Assembly (NCBI GenBank): GCA_024743195.1
Contig: JANSXE010000003.1
Coordinates: 1-64,000, forward strand
Direction: 5' to 3'
Length of the DNA stretch: 64,000 nucleotides
Origin: Alphaproteobacteria bacterium
GTDB lineage: Bacteria > Pseudomonadota > Alphaproteobacteria > UBA8366 > Aestuariispiraceae
Numbering within the stretch: position 1 is the first letter of the stretch; every line of letters begins with the position of its first letter. Under the pieces are notes generated by a model. That model ran no database searches. It saw only the letters and a list, made by a program, of their open reading frames with translations, and had not been told where the DNA came from. Shown here in pieces: positions 1-7,133 of this stretch. The position numbers and the translations under genes are program-made.

Positions 1-461
1 ATGCAACTGTTCAGGATGACGATCTGACAGGCGGGCGGCTCCCGTGCCGGACACACGGGCTCGCAAGGCCCAGGGACCCATCGGGACGCCGTCCGCCGAT
101 CCGAGAAAACCACAAATCCGTCAGACAGGGACCCAGGAGCGGCAAACGCCGAGCTCGAGCGAGCCGCCCTGGCTCCCGGCTCTCCGCTCCGCTCCGGCCG
201 GGATGACGGTGGTTGAGCGCCCGTCGTCGTCCCCCCCCCAGCAGCCTTCTTCTCCCCCGTCGTCCCGGACGGCCCGCAGGTCGAGCCGGGACCTAGGGCC
301 GGGAGGCGCAAGTCTGAGCGATGGGAAGGAAGGCGCGCGATCGGAAGAACCGGGCCGCCCTGGGCGCTTTTGGCCCCGGGCGACCCGGCCTCCCGCACTT
401 GCGCCCGGCTTTCAGTGGGTCCCGCAACCGGCCGGACGCACGCCTCTGTCGGGTTCGGGGC
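1..461. other. No gene recognised (460-bp left edge)
   Basis: Only long arginine/proline/serine-rich open frames of the kind random high-GC DNA produces are present, and none reads like a folded protein. A run of nine C lies at 231-239. The region is downstream of the osmC stop codon; no terminator with a T-tract is evident. The first 27 bases could read as a short peptide ending in a stop, possibly the end of a gene outside the window, but this cannot be judged. Confidence 0.5.
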
Positions 462-1025
462 TCAGCCGGCGAGGCCCGCGAAGGCGAAGGCGCTGTGGGC
501 GGGCGGATCGGCGGCCTCGCGCCGCGTTTCGATCCGCACGGGCGTGGCGTTGCGCACGATGTCGAGCACCGGGCAGTGCGCGTCGACCGTGCGGGTCAGG
601 CGCTCCAGCGCCTCCGCCGGGGCCTCGCTTTCCAGCGTCACGCTGAGCTCGATCCCGCGGAAGCCGGGCCGCGCCGATGGGTCGAGCCCGGTCATCCCCT
701 TCAGATCGACTTCGCCTACGGCGCGCACCGCAACGCTCTTTAGCGGCACGCCGAGCGCCTCGGCGTAGAGCCGGTAGACCACTTCCTGACAGGTCGCGAG
801 CGCGGCCAGCGTCAACTCCAGCGGGTTCGGGCCGGCGTCGCCGCCGCCGAGCGTTTCCGGCTCGTCGACCGTCAGCAGGAAGTCGCGGATCTGCACCTCG
901 CTGCGCAGGCCGGCGACCTGCCGGCTGTCGGCCTCGAAGCGGGCGAGATCCGCGCCCGGCGCGGCGTCCGAGAGGTCGCGGCGGACGGCGCCGAGCACGC
1001 CGGAGGGGGAACGGATCTCGCCCAT
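462..1025 (-). CDS. OsmC family peroxiredoxin-like protein
   Basis: This is an OsmC/Ohr-fold protein of 187 residues, a family that reduces organic hydroperoxides with a pair of cysteines. The two expected cysteines are visible: Cys79 in an LATCQE segment at the start of the central helix and Cys151 in DAHCPVLD. The hydrophobic NPLELTLAALA helix before Cys79 is typical of the OsmC rather than the Ohr branch. The ATG start is preceded by AAAGGAG at good spacing. It lies 35 bp downstream of metY on the same strand, so it is probably co-transcribed and shares the SAM-II riboswitch leader. That would link it to sulfur metabolism. The substrate is unknown; many OsmC relatives outside the Ohr group are annotated only by fold. 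Confidence 0.88.
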   Translation of the reverse strand: MGEIRSPSGVLGAVRRDLSDAAPGADLARFEADSRQVAGLRSEVQIRDFLLTVDEPETLGGGDAGPNPLELTLAALATCQEVVYRLYAEALGVPLKSVAVRAVGEVDLKGMTGLDPSARPGFRGIELSVTLESEAPAEALERLTRTVDAHCPVLDIVRNATPVRIETRREAADPPAHSAFAFAGLAG

Positions 1026-1060
1026 TGTCGAGGTCTCCTTTCAGGCTGGACGATGCGCGG

Positions 1061-2374
1061 CTAGGCGGCGTCGGCGACCGAGGCGGCCGCCGTCAGCGCC
1101 TGGTCGAGGTCGGCCAGGATGTCGTCGATATGCTCGATCCCGATCGACAGCCGGACATAGCTGTCGGTCACGCCGGAGGCGGCCTGCTCCTCGGGGTCGA
1201 GCTGCGAGTGGGTGGTCGTGGCCGGGTGGATCGCCAGCGAGCGGGCGTCGCCGATATTGGCCACATGATAGAAGAGCTGCAGCGCGTCGATGAAGGCTGC
1301 GCCGGCCGCGCGGCCGCCCCGGATGTGAAAGCCGACAAGCCCGCCGAAGCCGCCGCTCAGATAGGCTTCCGCACGGCGGAAGCTCTCGCCGTCCTGCAGC
1401 CCGGGATAGATCACGCGCTCGACCAGCGGGTGCTCGGCCAGGAAGTCGGCGACCGCGGCGCCGTTTCGGCTGTGCTCGCGCATTCGGAGCGCGACCGTCT
1501 CGATCCCCTGGATCGCCTGGAAGGCGTTGAAGGGGCTGAGGGCGCTGCCCAGATCGCGCAGCAGCGTCACCCGCGCCTTGATGATGTAGGCGATGGGACC
1601 CAGCGGCTTGACCGCCTGCGTCCAGACCGCGCCGTGATAGGAGGGGTCGGGCTGGTTCAGGTAGGGCTGTCGCTCCGGGAACTCCTCCCAGGGGAAAGTC
1701 CCGCCGTCGACGATCAGGCCGCCGATGGTGGTGCCGTGGCCGCCGAGATACTTCGTCGCGGAATAGACCACCACCGCGGCGCCGTGCTGCAGCGGCTTGC
1801 ACAGGACCGGCGCGGCCGTGTTGTCGACGATCAGCGGAATCCCGAACTCCCGCCCGATGGCCGCGACCTCCGCGATCGGGAAGACCTGCAGCTTCGGATT
1901 GGGCAGCGTCTCTGCGTAGAAAGCGCGGGTCCTGTCGTCGACGGCGCGGCGGAAATTCTCCGGATCGGCCGGGTCGACGAAGCGCACCTCGATCCCCTGG
2001 TCCTTCAGCGTGTTCGCGAACAGGTTCCAGGTGCCGCCATAAAGGTCGGTCGAACTGACGATGTTGTCGCCCGCCTTGGCCAGGTTCTGGATCGCGAAGG
2101 CGCTCGCCGCCTGCCCCGAGGCGAGGGCCAGCGCCGCGACTCCGCCCTCGAGCGCGGCCACGCGCTTCTCCAGCACGTCGCAGGTCGGATTCATGATGCG
2201 GGTGTAGATGTTGCCCAGCTCCTCCAGCGCGAACAGCTTGCGCGCATGGTCGGCGCTGTCGAACTGGTAGCTGGTGGTCTGGTAGATCGGAACCGCGACC
2301 GAGCCGGTGGCGGGATCGGCGCGGTAGCCGGCGTGCAGCGCGATGGTCTGCGGGTGGCTGCTTTCGATGGACAT
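1061..2374 (-). CDS. metY: O-acetylhomoserine sulfhydrylase / aminocarboxypropyltransferase
   Basis: This PLP-dependent Cys/Met-metabolism enzyme makes homocysteine from O-acetylhomoserine and sulfide in methionine synthesis. The 437-residue product begins MSIESSHPQT and shows the SAFAIQNLA and YGGTWNLF segments of the MetY branch, the YTRIMNPT cofactor-site segment, and the Schiff-base lysine K208 in YSATKYLGG. I chose the ATG at 2374 because AGGAGG lies about 9 nt upstream. The open frame runs 64 codons further upstream, but that part is arginine-rich, has no family similarity and overlaps the leader RNA. The leader contains a SAM-II riboswitch and an intrinsic terminator, so expression should fall when SAM is abundant. 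osmC follows in the same operon. Confidence 0.95.
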   Translation of the reverse strand: MSIESSHPQTIALHAGYRADPATGSVAVPIYQTTSYQFDSADHARKLFALEELGNIYTRIMNPTCDVLEKRVAALEGGVAALALASGQAASAFAIQNLAKAGDNIVSSTDLYGGTWNLFANTLKDQGIEVRFVDPADPENFRRAVDDRTRAFYAETLPNPKLQVFPIAEVAAIGREFGIPLIVDNTAAPVLCKPLQHGAAVVVYSATKYLGGHGTTIGGLIVDGGTFPWEEFPERQPYLNQPDPSYHGAVWTQAVKPLGPIAYIIKARVTLLRDLGSALSPFNAFQAIQGIETVALRMREHSRNGAAVADFLAEHPLVERVIYPGLQDGESFRRAEAYLSGGFGGLVGFHIRGGRAAGAAFIDALQLFYHVANIGDARSLAIHPATTTHSQLDPEEQAASGVTDSYVRLSIGIEHIDDILADLDQALTAAASVADAA

Positions 2375-2474
2375 GGGCGGGACCCTCCTTCTCTCAAGAC
2401 GGCGCCGACGCCTGATGCGGCGACGCCGGGTGGTGAACGCGGCGACAGCGCGTGATTGATCTTGAGGAAAGTCG

Positions 2475-2484
2475 GCTTGCGGGC
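2475..2484 (-). repeat. Possible anti-aptamer segment in the metY leader
   Basis: Ten bases here are an exact inverted copy of the GCTTGCGGGC segment of the SAM-II aptamer at 2592-2601. In the minus-strand RNA this element lies downstream of the terminator and about 100 nt upstream of the metY start. It could pair with the aptamer in full-length transcripts. The function is inferred, and chance pairing in GC-rich DNA is possible. Confidence 0.35.
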
Positions 2485-2520
2485 GGCGGTTCGTTCCGGC
2501 GGCGCATGGCGGCGCCGCAA

Positions 2521-2557
2521 GAAAAAACCGCCGCAGCCTGTCGGGGCTGGGCGGTTT
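2521..2557 (-). terminator. Intrinsic terminator/attenuator in metY leader
   Basis: On the minus strand AAACCGCC-CAGCC pairs with GGCTG-CGGCGGTTT around a CCGACA loop and is followed by a run of T. It begins about 10 nt after the SAM-II aptamer and ends about 145 nt before the metY start. It is therefore positioned as a transcription attenuator of the leader rather than as the end of a gene. Confidence 0.9.
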
Positions 2558-2568
2558 CTGCGCCAACC

Positions 2569-2622
2569 CGCTTTAGCTGCATTTCTTAAGCGCCCGCAAG
2601 CTGAGCCTCAAATCGGCGCTAT
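2569..2622 (-). promoter_or_regulatory. SAM-II riboswitch upstream of metY
   Basis: The minus strand carries the SAM-II (metA-type) pattern in order: a 5' P1 strand AGCGCC, the loop GATTTGAGG, the segment GCTTGCGGGC, the 3' P1 strand GGCGCT, then AAGAAATGCAGCTAAAGC. It aligns along its full length with the known metX SAM-II aptamer pattern (GAUUU, UUGC, AAAUG-AGCUAAA). SAM-II aptamers are typical of alphaproteobacterial methionine genes and switch expression off when SAM binds. Here the aptamer is followed at once by an intrinsic terminator, which suggests control at the level of transcription. Most described SAM-II elements act on ribosome-site access. Confidence 0.94.
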
Positions 2623-2656
2623 CGATTTGTTGGTAACACCGGCTGCTCGGGGCGTC

Positions 2657-2662
2657 AATATA
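2657..2662 (-). promoter_or_regulatory. metY: Candidate -10 box for metY leader
   Basis: On the minus strand TATATT lies about 35 nt upstream of the aptamer in an unusually AT-rich stretch. The matching -35 is poor, so this is only a positional suggestion. Confidence 0.3.
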
Positions 2663-2687
2663 AAACATCAGACCCCTGTGGTTTTGT

Positions 2688-2716
2688 TTGATGTGCATTG
2701 CGACGAAGCAAAATAA
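2688..2716 (+). promoter_or_regulatory. Candidate promoter of the Cys/His-rich gene
   Basis: TTGATG and AAATAA are separated by 17 bp in the AT-rich divergent region. The expected transcription start (around 2724) would lie about 10 bp before the iron-box-like palindrome. Confidence 0.3.
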
Positions 2717-2733
2717 GGTGTGGATTTCAGCAT

Positions 2734-2754
2734 TGCAAATGCGAATGAGTTGCA
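2734..2754. promoter_or_regulatory. Fur-box-like palindrome
   Basis: An imperfect 21-bp palindrome with TGCAA/TTGCA arms around AATGCGAATGAG resembles the AATGNGAATNA pattern of many proteobacterial Fur operators. It lies between the divergent metY leader and the Cys/His-rich gene, close to the start expected for the latter. Which regulator binds (Fur, Irr, Mur or none) cannot be read from the sequence. Confidence 0.4.
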
Positions 2755-2824
2755 ATAACAATGCAGCCGTGGACGCCGAACGGCGGCGTCCCCGACGATA
2801 CGAACCCAGGAGCCGTTGGAGACG

Positions 2825-3433
2825 ATGACTGAGATCCGCCCCGACCGACCGAACCGACCGCCCCGAGCCCTGCACCCTACGGCCGGATCCAGGCGCCCGT
2901 CCGACACCGCATCCGATCCAGGGTCCGAAGGGCTGGCGCGTCCCATCCGGCTTGGCGATCTGCCGGCGGGGGAGCGCGCCCTGGTGCGCGCCTTTCGCTG
3001 TTGGGTCGCGCCCGACGCGCGTGAGGACGAGGCCTGGAACGAATTCGCCGGCCTGTTCGGCGGCCGGCTCGGCAAGCCGGTGATGGGCGGCTTCATTCGG
3101 CTGGTGGAGCGCGTGCGCGCCGGGGCGCGTCGACAGGTGCTGCACCACGCGCCGTGCTGCCCCTGTCTGGCGGCGGACGAGATGCGGCTGGTCAATCTGG
3201 TCGGGGCCGCCGCCGTCGGACGCCTCGATCTCGCCCAGGCGTTGGCCGCCGACTTGCTCGCGACGGATGCGGGCGGCTCCGATCGCGGGGCGCAGGACGC
3301 GCTCGCCCTTGCGGAGAGCGCGCGCGCCCTCGCCGAGGCGATGGCGGTTCGCGACGCGGCCCCCGCCTTGCGCCTCGGCGTGAGCTACAGCCTGAAGGCG
3401 GAGGAAACGCCCTGGACCGGGTCGCGGCACTGA
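2825..3433 (+). CDS. Uncharacterised Cys/His-rich protein
   Basis: I do not recognise a named family. The 202-residue product has a disordered Pro/Arg-rich first 40 residues. A helical domain follows with a striking metal-ligand-like cluster, His107, His108, Cys111, Cys112 and Cys114, within LHHAPCCPCLAADE. The C-terminal part is alanine-rich and helical. The ATG at 2825 is preferred; a TTG three codons upstream (2816) lies too close to the AGGAG at 2808-2812. No signal peptide or membrane segment is seen, so it should be cytosolic. The gene is divergent from metY and has an iron-box-like palindrome in its promoter region. That makes metal or iron-sulfur handling a reasonable but untested guess. 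Confidence 0.6.
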   Translation: MTEIRPDRPNRPPRALHPTAGSRRPSDTASDPGSEGLARPIRLGDLPAGERALVRAFRCWVAPDAREDEAWNEFAGLFGGRLGKPVMGGFIRLVERVRAGARRQVLHHAPCCPCLAADEMRLVNLVGAAAVGRLDLAQALAADLLATDAGGSDRGAQDALALAESARALAEAMAVRDAAPALRLGVSYSLKAEETPWTGSRH

Positions 3434-3452
3434 GCGCGGCGGCTTCCACGTC

Positions 3453-4109
3453 TCAGAAATAGGGGCCGTGGGCTTCGATGCGATAGGCCTCGACGGCCGC
3501 CGGAAGCTCTTGGGCGCGGCGCAGATAAGCGGACAGGGTCGGGCGGATCGAGGGCGGATCGGGAATCGCGAACTGCTCGAGCCATCCGGCGACCATCAGC
3601 AGGAAATAGTCCGCGGCGGAGAAGGCGTCCCCCGCAAGCCAGGGGCCGCCGTCTTTCAGGCTGCGGTCGATCTGGCCGAGCATCGACCCCAGACGCGCGC
3701 CGGCCTCGCCGCGGACCTGCTCGATCCCGGCGGTCGTCGCGGCGTAACGGCGGGCGTAGTGGAAGACCATGGTGTCCGCCTGAAGCGTGTTGGTCAGGTA
3801 GAACAGCCAGGACAGCGCCTGCGCGTAGGCGCGCGAGCCGTCCTCCGGCATCAACCCCGCTTCGGGATGGTCCTGCGCGATCTTCAGGCAGATGGCCGCC
3901 GCCTCCGTCATGACATAGCCGCCCTTGTCGGGGTCGCCGATCGTCATGGTCGGGATCCGCCCGTGCGGGTTGAGGCGCCGGTACGCCGGATCGTCCAATC
4001 CGCCTTTCGCCCGATCGACGAGCGTCAGACGATAGGGCGCGCCCGCATGCAGCAGGCACATATGCGGCGCGAGGCTGGCGGTGTCCGGATCATAGTAGAG
4101 CGTGTACAC
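3453..4109 (-). CDS. Glutathione S-transferase family protein
   Basis: The 218-residue protein has GST architecture. Residues 1-80 form a thioredoxin-like domain starting YTLYYDPDTASLAPHMCL, with the cis-proline region GRIPTMTIG and the glutathione-binding MTEAAAICL segment. An all-helical C-terminal domain follows, containing the conserved GPWLAGDAFSAADYFL motif. The start codon is GTG, with GGAAGGGA upstream. A serine in the DTASLAP segment is the likely N-terminal catalytic residue, as in beta/theta-like bacterial GSTs. It is convergent with the Cys-rich gene and divergent from the cyclase gene. The substrate is unknown. Confidence 0.9.
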   Translation of the reverse strand: MYTLYYDPDTASLAPHMCLLHAGAPYRLTLVDRAKGGLDDPAYRRLNPHGRIPTMTIGDPDKGGYVMTEAAAICLKIAQDHPEAGLMPEDGSRAYAQALSWLFYLTNTLQADTMVFHYARRYAATTAGIEQVRGEAGARLGSMLGQIDRSLKDGGPWLAGDAFSAADYFLLMVAGWLEQFAIPDPPSIRPTLSAYLRRAQELPAAVEAYRIEAHGPYF

Positions 4110-4273
4110 GCCGATCGTCCCTTCCCATCCGTTTGGCGCGTCGGCGCAATCATTGCGCGCCGCGAGCGATCGGCGCTACGCTATCCGCTAGGGTCCGCGG
4201 GCGCCACAGCCGTCTCGTGCGACAGCGATCCGGCGCGCCGCGTCAGGCCACATCCCAGCGGGAGACGGGACTC

Positions 4274-5245
4274 ATGCAAAAAACAATCGATATGGGACGC
4301 GCCGCCGTGCTGGCGGCTGCGCTGACGGCGGGCTTCGCCGGCGCGGCTGCGGCCCAGACCGTGATCGATCTGACCCACCCGATCCCGACCTTCGCGCCGA
4401 TGGAGGGGGATCCGATGACGCCGGACATGAGCCGGCCCTACGAGGATATCGGCCTGCATCCGAGTTTCGGCGCCCATGCGGTCTTCGCCCTGTCGCAGTT
4501 TCCGACCAGCGACGGTCATTTCGACCTCGGAACCCTGGTGCTGGCGGAGCATCACGGCACGCATCTCGACGCCCCCGCGCATTTCGTGAACAACGACGCG
4601 TCGCTGGAGGCGTCGGGCGCGCCGGCGGCGGAGCGTAAGCACACGCATCAGCTTTCCGCCGCGGACCTGACGGGCCCCGTCGTGCTGATCGACATTTCCG
4701 GCCGGGTGCAAAGCGAATTGGAGAAGAACGGCGGCGTCCCGAACCCCGATCCCGCGGTCACCGATTTCTCCAACGGCTCGCCCAACGTGGTCGGGCCGGA
4801 CGACATCGAGGCGGTCGCCGATCAGCTTCGCGACGGCGTTTGGCTGGTGCTCAATCTCGGCTGGTCGCAGTTCTTCTTCCAGGGCGCGGACTTCGCGACC
4901 GCCCCCTACATCAATGGTTGGAACCATCCTGGGATCAACCGGGCCGCCGTCGATCGGCTGATCGAGTTGACGGAGGAAAAGGGGGTTCGGATCAAAGGGA
5001 TCATCGCCGACAATATCGGGATCGACAGCGGCGAATCCGCGATCGGCGTGGACGACAAATGGACGGACAGTTGGCACGCCCATGTGCGGCTGTTGCAGCG
5101 CGGTCTGCTGTTCGTCGAGAACGCGGCCAATCTGGGGCAGTTGGCCCAGGCCGAAACGCCCGAAGACTGCCTGGTGGCGGTCGGCGCGCCGAAGCATGTG
5201 CGCGGCACCGGCGGCCCCTCGCGCGTGATGGCGATCTGCCCCTGA
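4274..5245 (+). CDS. Exported cyclase-family (kynurenine formamidase-like) hydrolase
   Basis: The 323-residue protein belongs to the metal-dependent cyclase/KynB-like hydrolase family. The signature HGTHLDAPAHF lies at about residues 94-104. DNIGIDSG and HVRLL segments near the C-terminus are also typical. A clear Sec signal peptide (MQKTIDMGRAAVLAAALTAG, cleaved near AAAAQ) predicts a periplasmic enzyme. Typical kynurenine formamidases are cytosolic and shorter (about 210 residues), so this larger exported form probably has another substrate. I chose the ATG at 4274 over the longer frame because it places the signal peptide at the N-terminus and has GGGAGA upstream. It appears monocistronic. 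Confidence 0.85.
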   Translation: MQKTIDMGRAAVLAAALTAGFAGAAAAQTVIDLTHPIPTFAPMEGDPMTPDMSRPYEDIGLHPSFGAHAVFALSQFPTSDGHFDLGTLVLAEHHGTHLDAPAHFVNNDASLEASGAPAAERKHTHQLSAADLTGPVVLIDISGRVQSELEKNGGVPNPDPAVTDFSNGSPNVVGPDDIEAVADQLRDGVWLVLNLGWSQFFFQGADFATAPYINGWNHPGINRAAVDRLIELTEEKGVRIKGIIADNIGIDSGESAIGVDDKWTDSWHAHVRLLQRGLLFVENAANLGQLAQAETPEDCLVAVGAPKHVRGTGGPSRVMAICP

Positions 5246-5272
5246 GGGGCGTCGGGCTTCACTCGGCGCCCC

Positions 5273-6940
5273 TCACTCCGCCCCGACCGCGCGCAGCCGC
5301 TTGAGCCGCGCCAGCGCGTCGGCCGCGGCGGCCTGCGCGGGCGGGCGCTCCTCGGTCTCGGCGCGGCGCTGAATCGCCGGAATCGCCTCGACGGCGCCCA
5401 GGTCGGCCAGCGCCGTCGCCGCGGCGGCGCGCACGCGCGAATCGTCGTCGCCGAACAGCGCGATCAACGGCTCCAGCGCCGCGCGCTCTCCCAGATAGCC
5501 GAGCGTGCGCGCCGCAGTCCAACGCACCTCCGCCGCCTCGTCCCGCAACGCCGCCGTCAGGACCCGTGGCGCATCCGGCCGGCCCAGCACGCCGATCGAC
5601 CGCGCGGCGACCGCACGCAGCCTGGAATCGGGGGCGCCCAGGCCGACCTCTCCGGCCAGCAGCGCCCCCGCGCGCTCCGCCGCCCCGGTATAGCCGAGCC
5701 CGTAGAGGGCCGCGCGCCGCACCTTGTAGAGGGCGTCCGCAAGCGCGAGCCGATGCGGCGCGTTCCGGGGGATCGGACGCGCCTGCGCCGAGCGGGCCAT
5801 CGCCTCGAGGCCCGCCGCGGGCGCCAGATCGGTCGCGGTCCGCAGCGCCGCCTCGAGCAGGGTCAGCCGTTCGAGGGCGTCCTGCGGCGCCTCTGCGATA
5901 GCGCCCGCGTCGGTCGCCGCGAGCCAGTTGGCCAACGCGTCCGCGTAGCGGGCGACGGCGGCGCCGGATTCGGCGTCGCCGATGTCGCGCAACGCGGTCA
6001 CGGCGGCGTATTGCACCGCGCGCTCCGGCGCGGCCAGCAAGTCGGCCAAGCGCTTGCGGACGCCGTCGGCGTCCGCCGCATCGCCCGCCCGGCCCGCCGC
6101 GGCGAGCGCGACCGTCGCCGCCACGCGCAGGCGCGGATCCTCCGCCTCTTCCAGGACGCGCTTCAACGGGACGCGGGCCTCCGGCGCCCCGATGCGGGCG
6201 AGCGCCGTCGCCAAGCGCAGCCGGGTCGCCGCGTCTTCCGCCCGCGTCAACAGCTCGGCCAGCGCCTGTCCCGCAGCCCGCGCGCCGGTCGCGCCCAACG
6301 CGTCGACGGCCCGCGCGGCGAGGGTCGGGTCGGCGGCCAGCGCGGCCGCGACTGCGGGGCGGCTGTCGGAAACCGGCGCGGCGGCGCCCGCAAGCCGCGC
6401 CAGCGTCGCGACGGCGGCGGCGTCGGCGACCGCGCCCAGCGCCGCGACGGCGCGCCGGCGCACCAGCGGCTCCTCGTCCGGGGCGATCAGGCCGATCAGC
6501 CGCGCGCCGGCGTCCGCCGCGCGCGGCGTCCCGCGCAGGCCGCCGAGCGCCCCGGCGCAGGCGGCGCGGACTGGCGTCAGGGCCTCCGCCTCCAGGCAGC
6601 GATTGAGGGCCGGCCACGCCTCGACCGCGCCGATCGCGCCCAGGGCGCGGTAGATTGCGGCGCGGACCTCGGCCTCTCGCTCCGGGCGGGCCAAGGCGTC
6701 CAGCAGGGGGGCGGCGGCTTCCGCCTGGCCGCGATAGCCGAGAGACTGAGCGGCGCGCAGACGCGTCGCCGCGCTCCCGGTCTGCAGCGCCTCGACCAGA
6801 CGCGCGAAGGGGATGGCGCCGTGCTCCCAGCCATTGGCGCCGGCCGGCCGGGCGTCCGTCAGCGCCGCGGCGTAGGCGAGCGCCGCAAGCGCGAGGGCGG
6901 CGAGTGTAAACCGGTGATGGGCGCGACGGGGGATGATCAT
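5273..6940 (-). CDS. Exported HEAT-repeat protein
   Basis: The 555-residue protein begins with a hydrophobic signal-like segment (residues about 11-32, ending ARPAGANG). It then consists almost entirely of about 30-residue alpha-alpha repeats of the type 'RLRAAQSLGYRG.AEAAAPLLDAL', that is, HEAT/PBS-lyase repeats, continuing to the C-terminus. Such solenoids are protein-binding scaffolds, and no catalytic domain is visible. The ATG at 6940 is preferred to a TTG at 6979. The gene is divergent from the valine-degradation operon across a spacer that holds a C10 run. Export implies a periplasmic or surface scaffold role; the partner is unknown. Confidence 0.8.
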   Translation of the reverse strand: MIIPRRAHHRFTLAALALAALAYAAALTDARPAGANGWEHGAIPFARLVEALQTGSAATRLRAAQSLGYRGQAEAAAPLLDALARPEREAEVRAAIYRALGAIGAVEAWPALNRCLEAEALTPVRAACAGALGGLRGTPRAADAGARLIGLIAPDEEPLVRRRAVAALGAVADAAAVATLARLAGAAAPVSDSRPAVAAALAADPTLAARAVDALGATGARAAGQALAELLTRAEDAATRLRLATALARIGAPEARVPLKRVLEEAEDPRLRVAATVALAAAGRAGDAADADGVRKRLADLLAAPERAVQYAAVTALRDIGDAESGAAVARYADALANWLAATDAGAIAEAPQDALERLTLLEAALRTATDLAPAAGLEAMARSAQARPIPRNAPHRLALADALYKVRRAALYGLGYTGAAERAGALLAGEVGLGAPDSRLRAVAARSIGVLGRPDAPRVLTAALRDEAAEVRWTAARTLGYLGERAALEPLIALFGDDDSRVRAAAATALADLGAVEAIPAIQRRAETEERPPAQAAAADALARLKRLRAVGAE

Positions 6941-7000
6941 GGCGGCGATCTGCTTCGCACGCTTTCCAAAGCGGCGCAACAGGGGCGGATGGTGGCGCGG

Positions 7001-7010
7001 CCCCCCCCCC
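7001..7010. repeat. Homopolymeric C10 tract
   Basis: Ten consecutive C lie in the divergent spacer between the HEAT-repeat gene and the valine-degradation operon. Such tracts can slip and change promoter spacing, but they are also a common place for sequencing error. Confidence 0.8.
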
Positions 7011-7133
7011 GGCGATTGACGGCGGGGAGGGGCTGACTATGCTCTGCGCCGAACGGGCGTTTGCTCAGTCGTCGCATCGCACCGGGCGCGAGGCGTCGCC
7101 CTCCGCGGGCTTGTTGAAGAGGACCCCCACCCG

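Noticed and set aside
677-2455. A 592-codon open frame on the plus strand opposite metY
   Set aside because: It is antisense to metY and osmC, rich in Arg/Gly/Asp and without any domain pattern; it is a GC-rich shadow.
2573-3430. Long minus-strand frame overlapping the SAM-II leader
   Set aside because: It is antisense to the Cys/His-rich gene and crosses the aptamer; a non-coding leader explains this stretch better.
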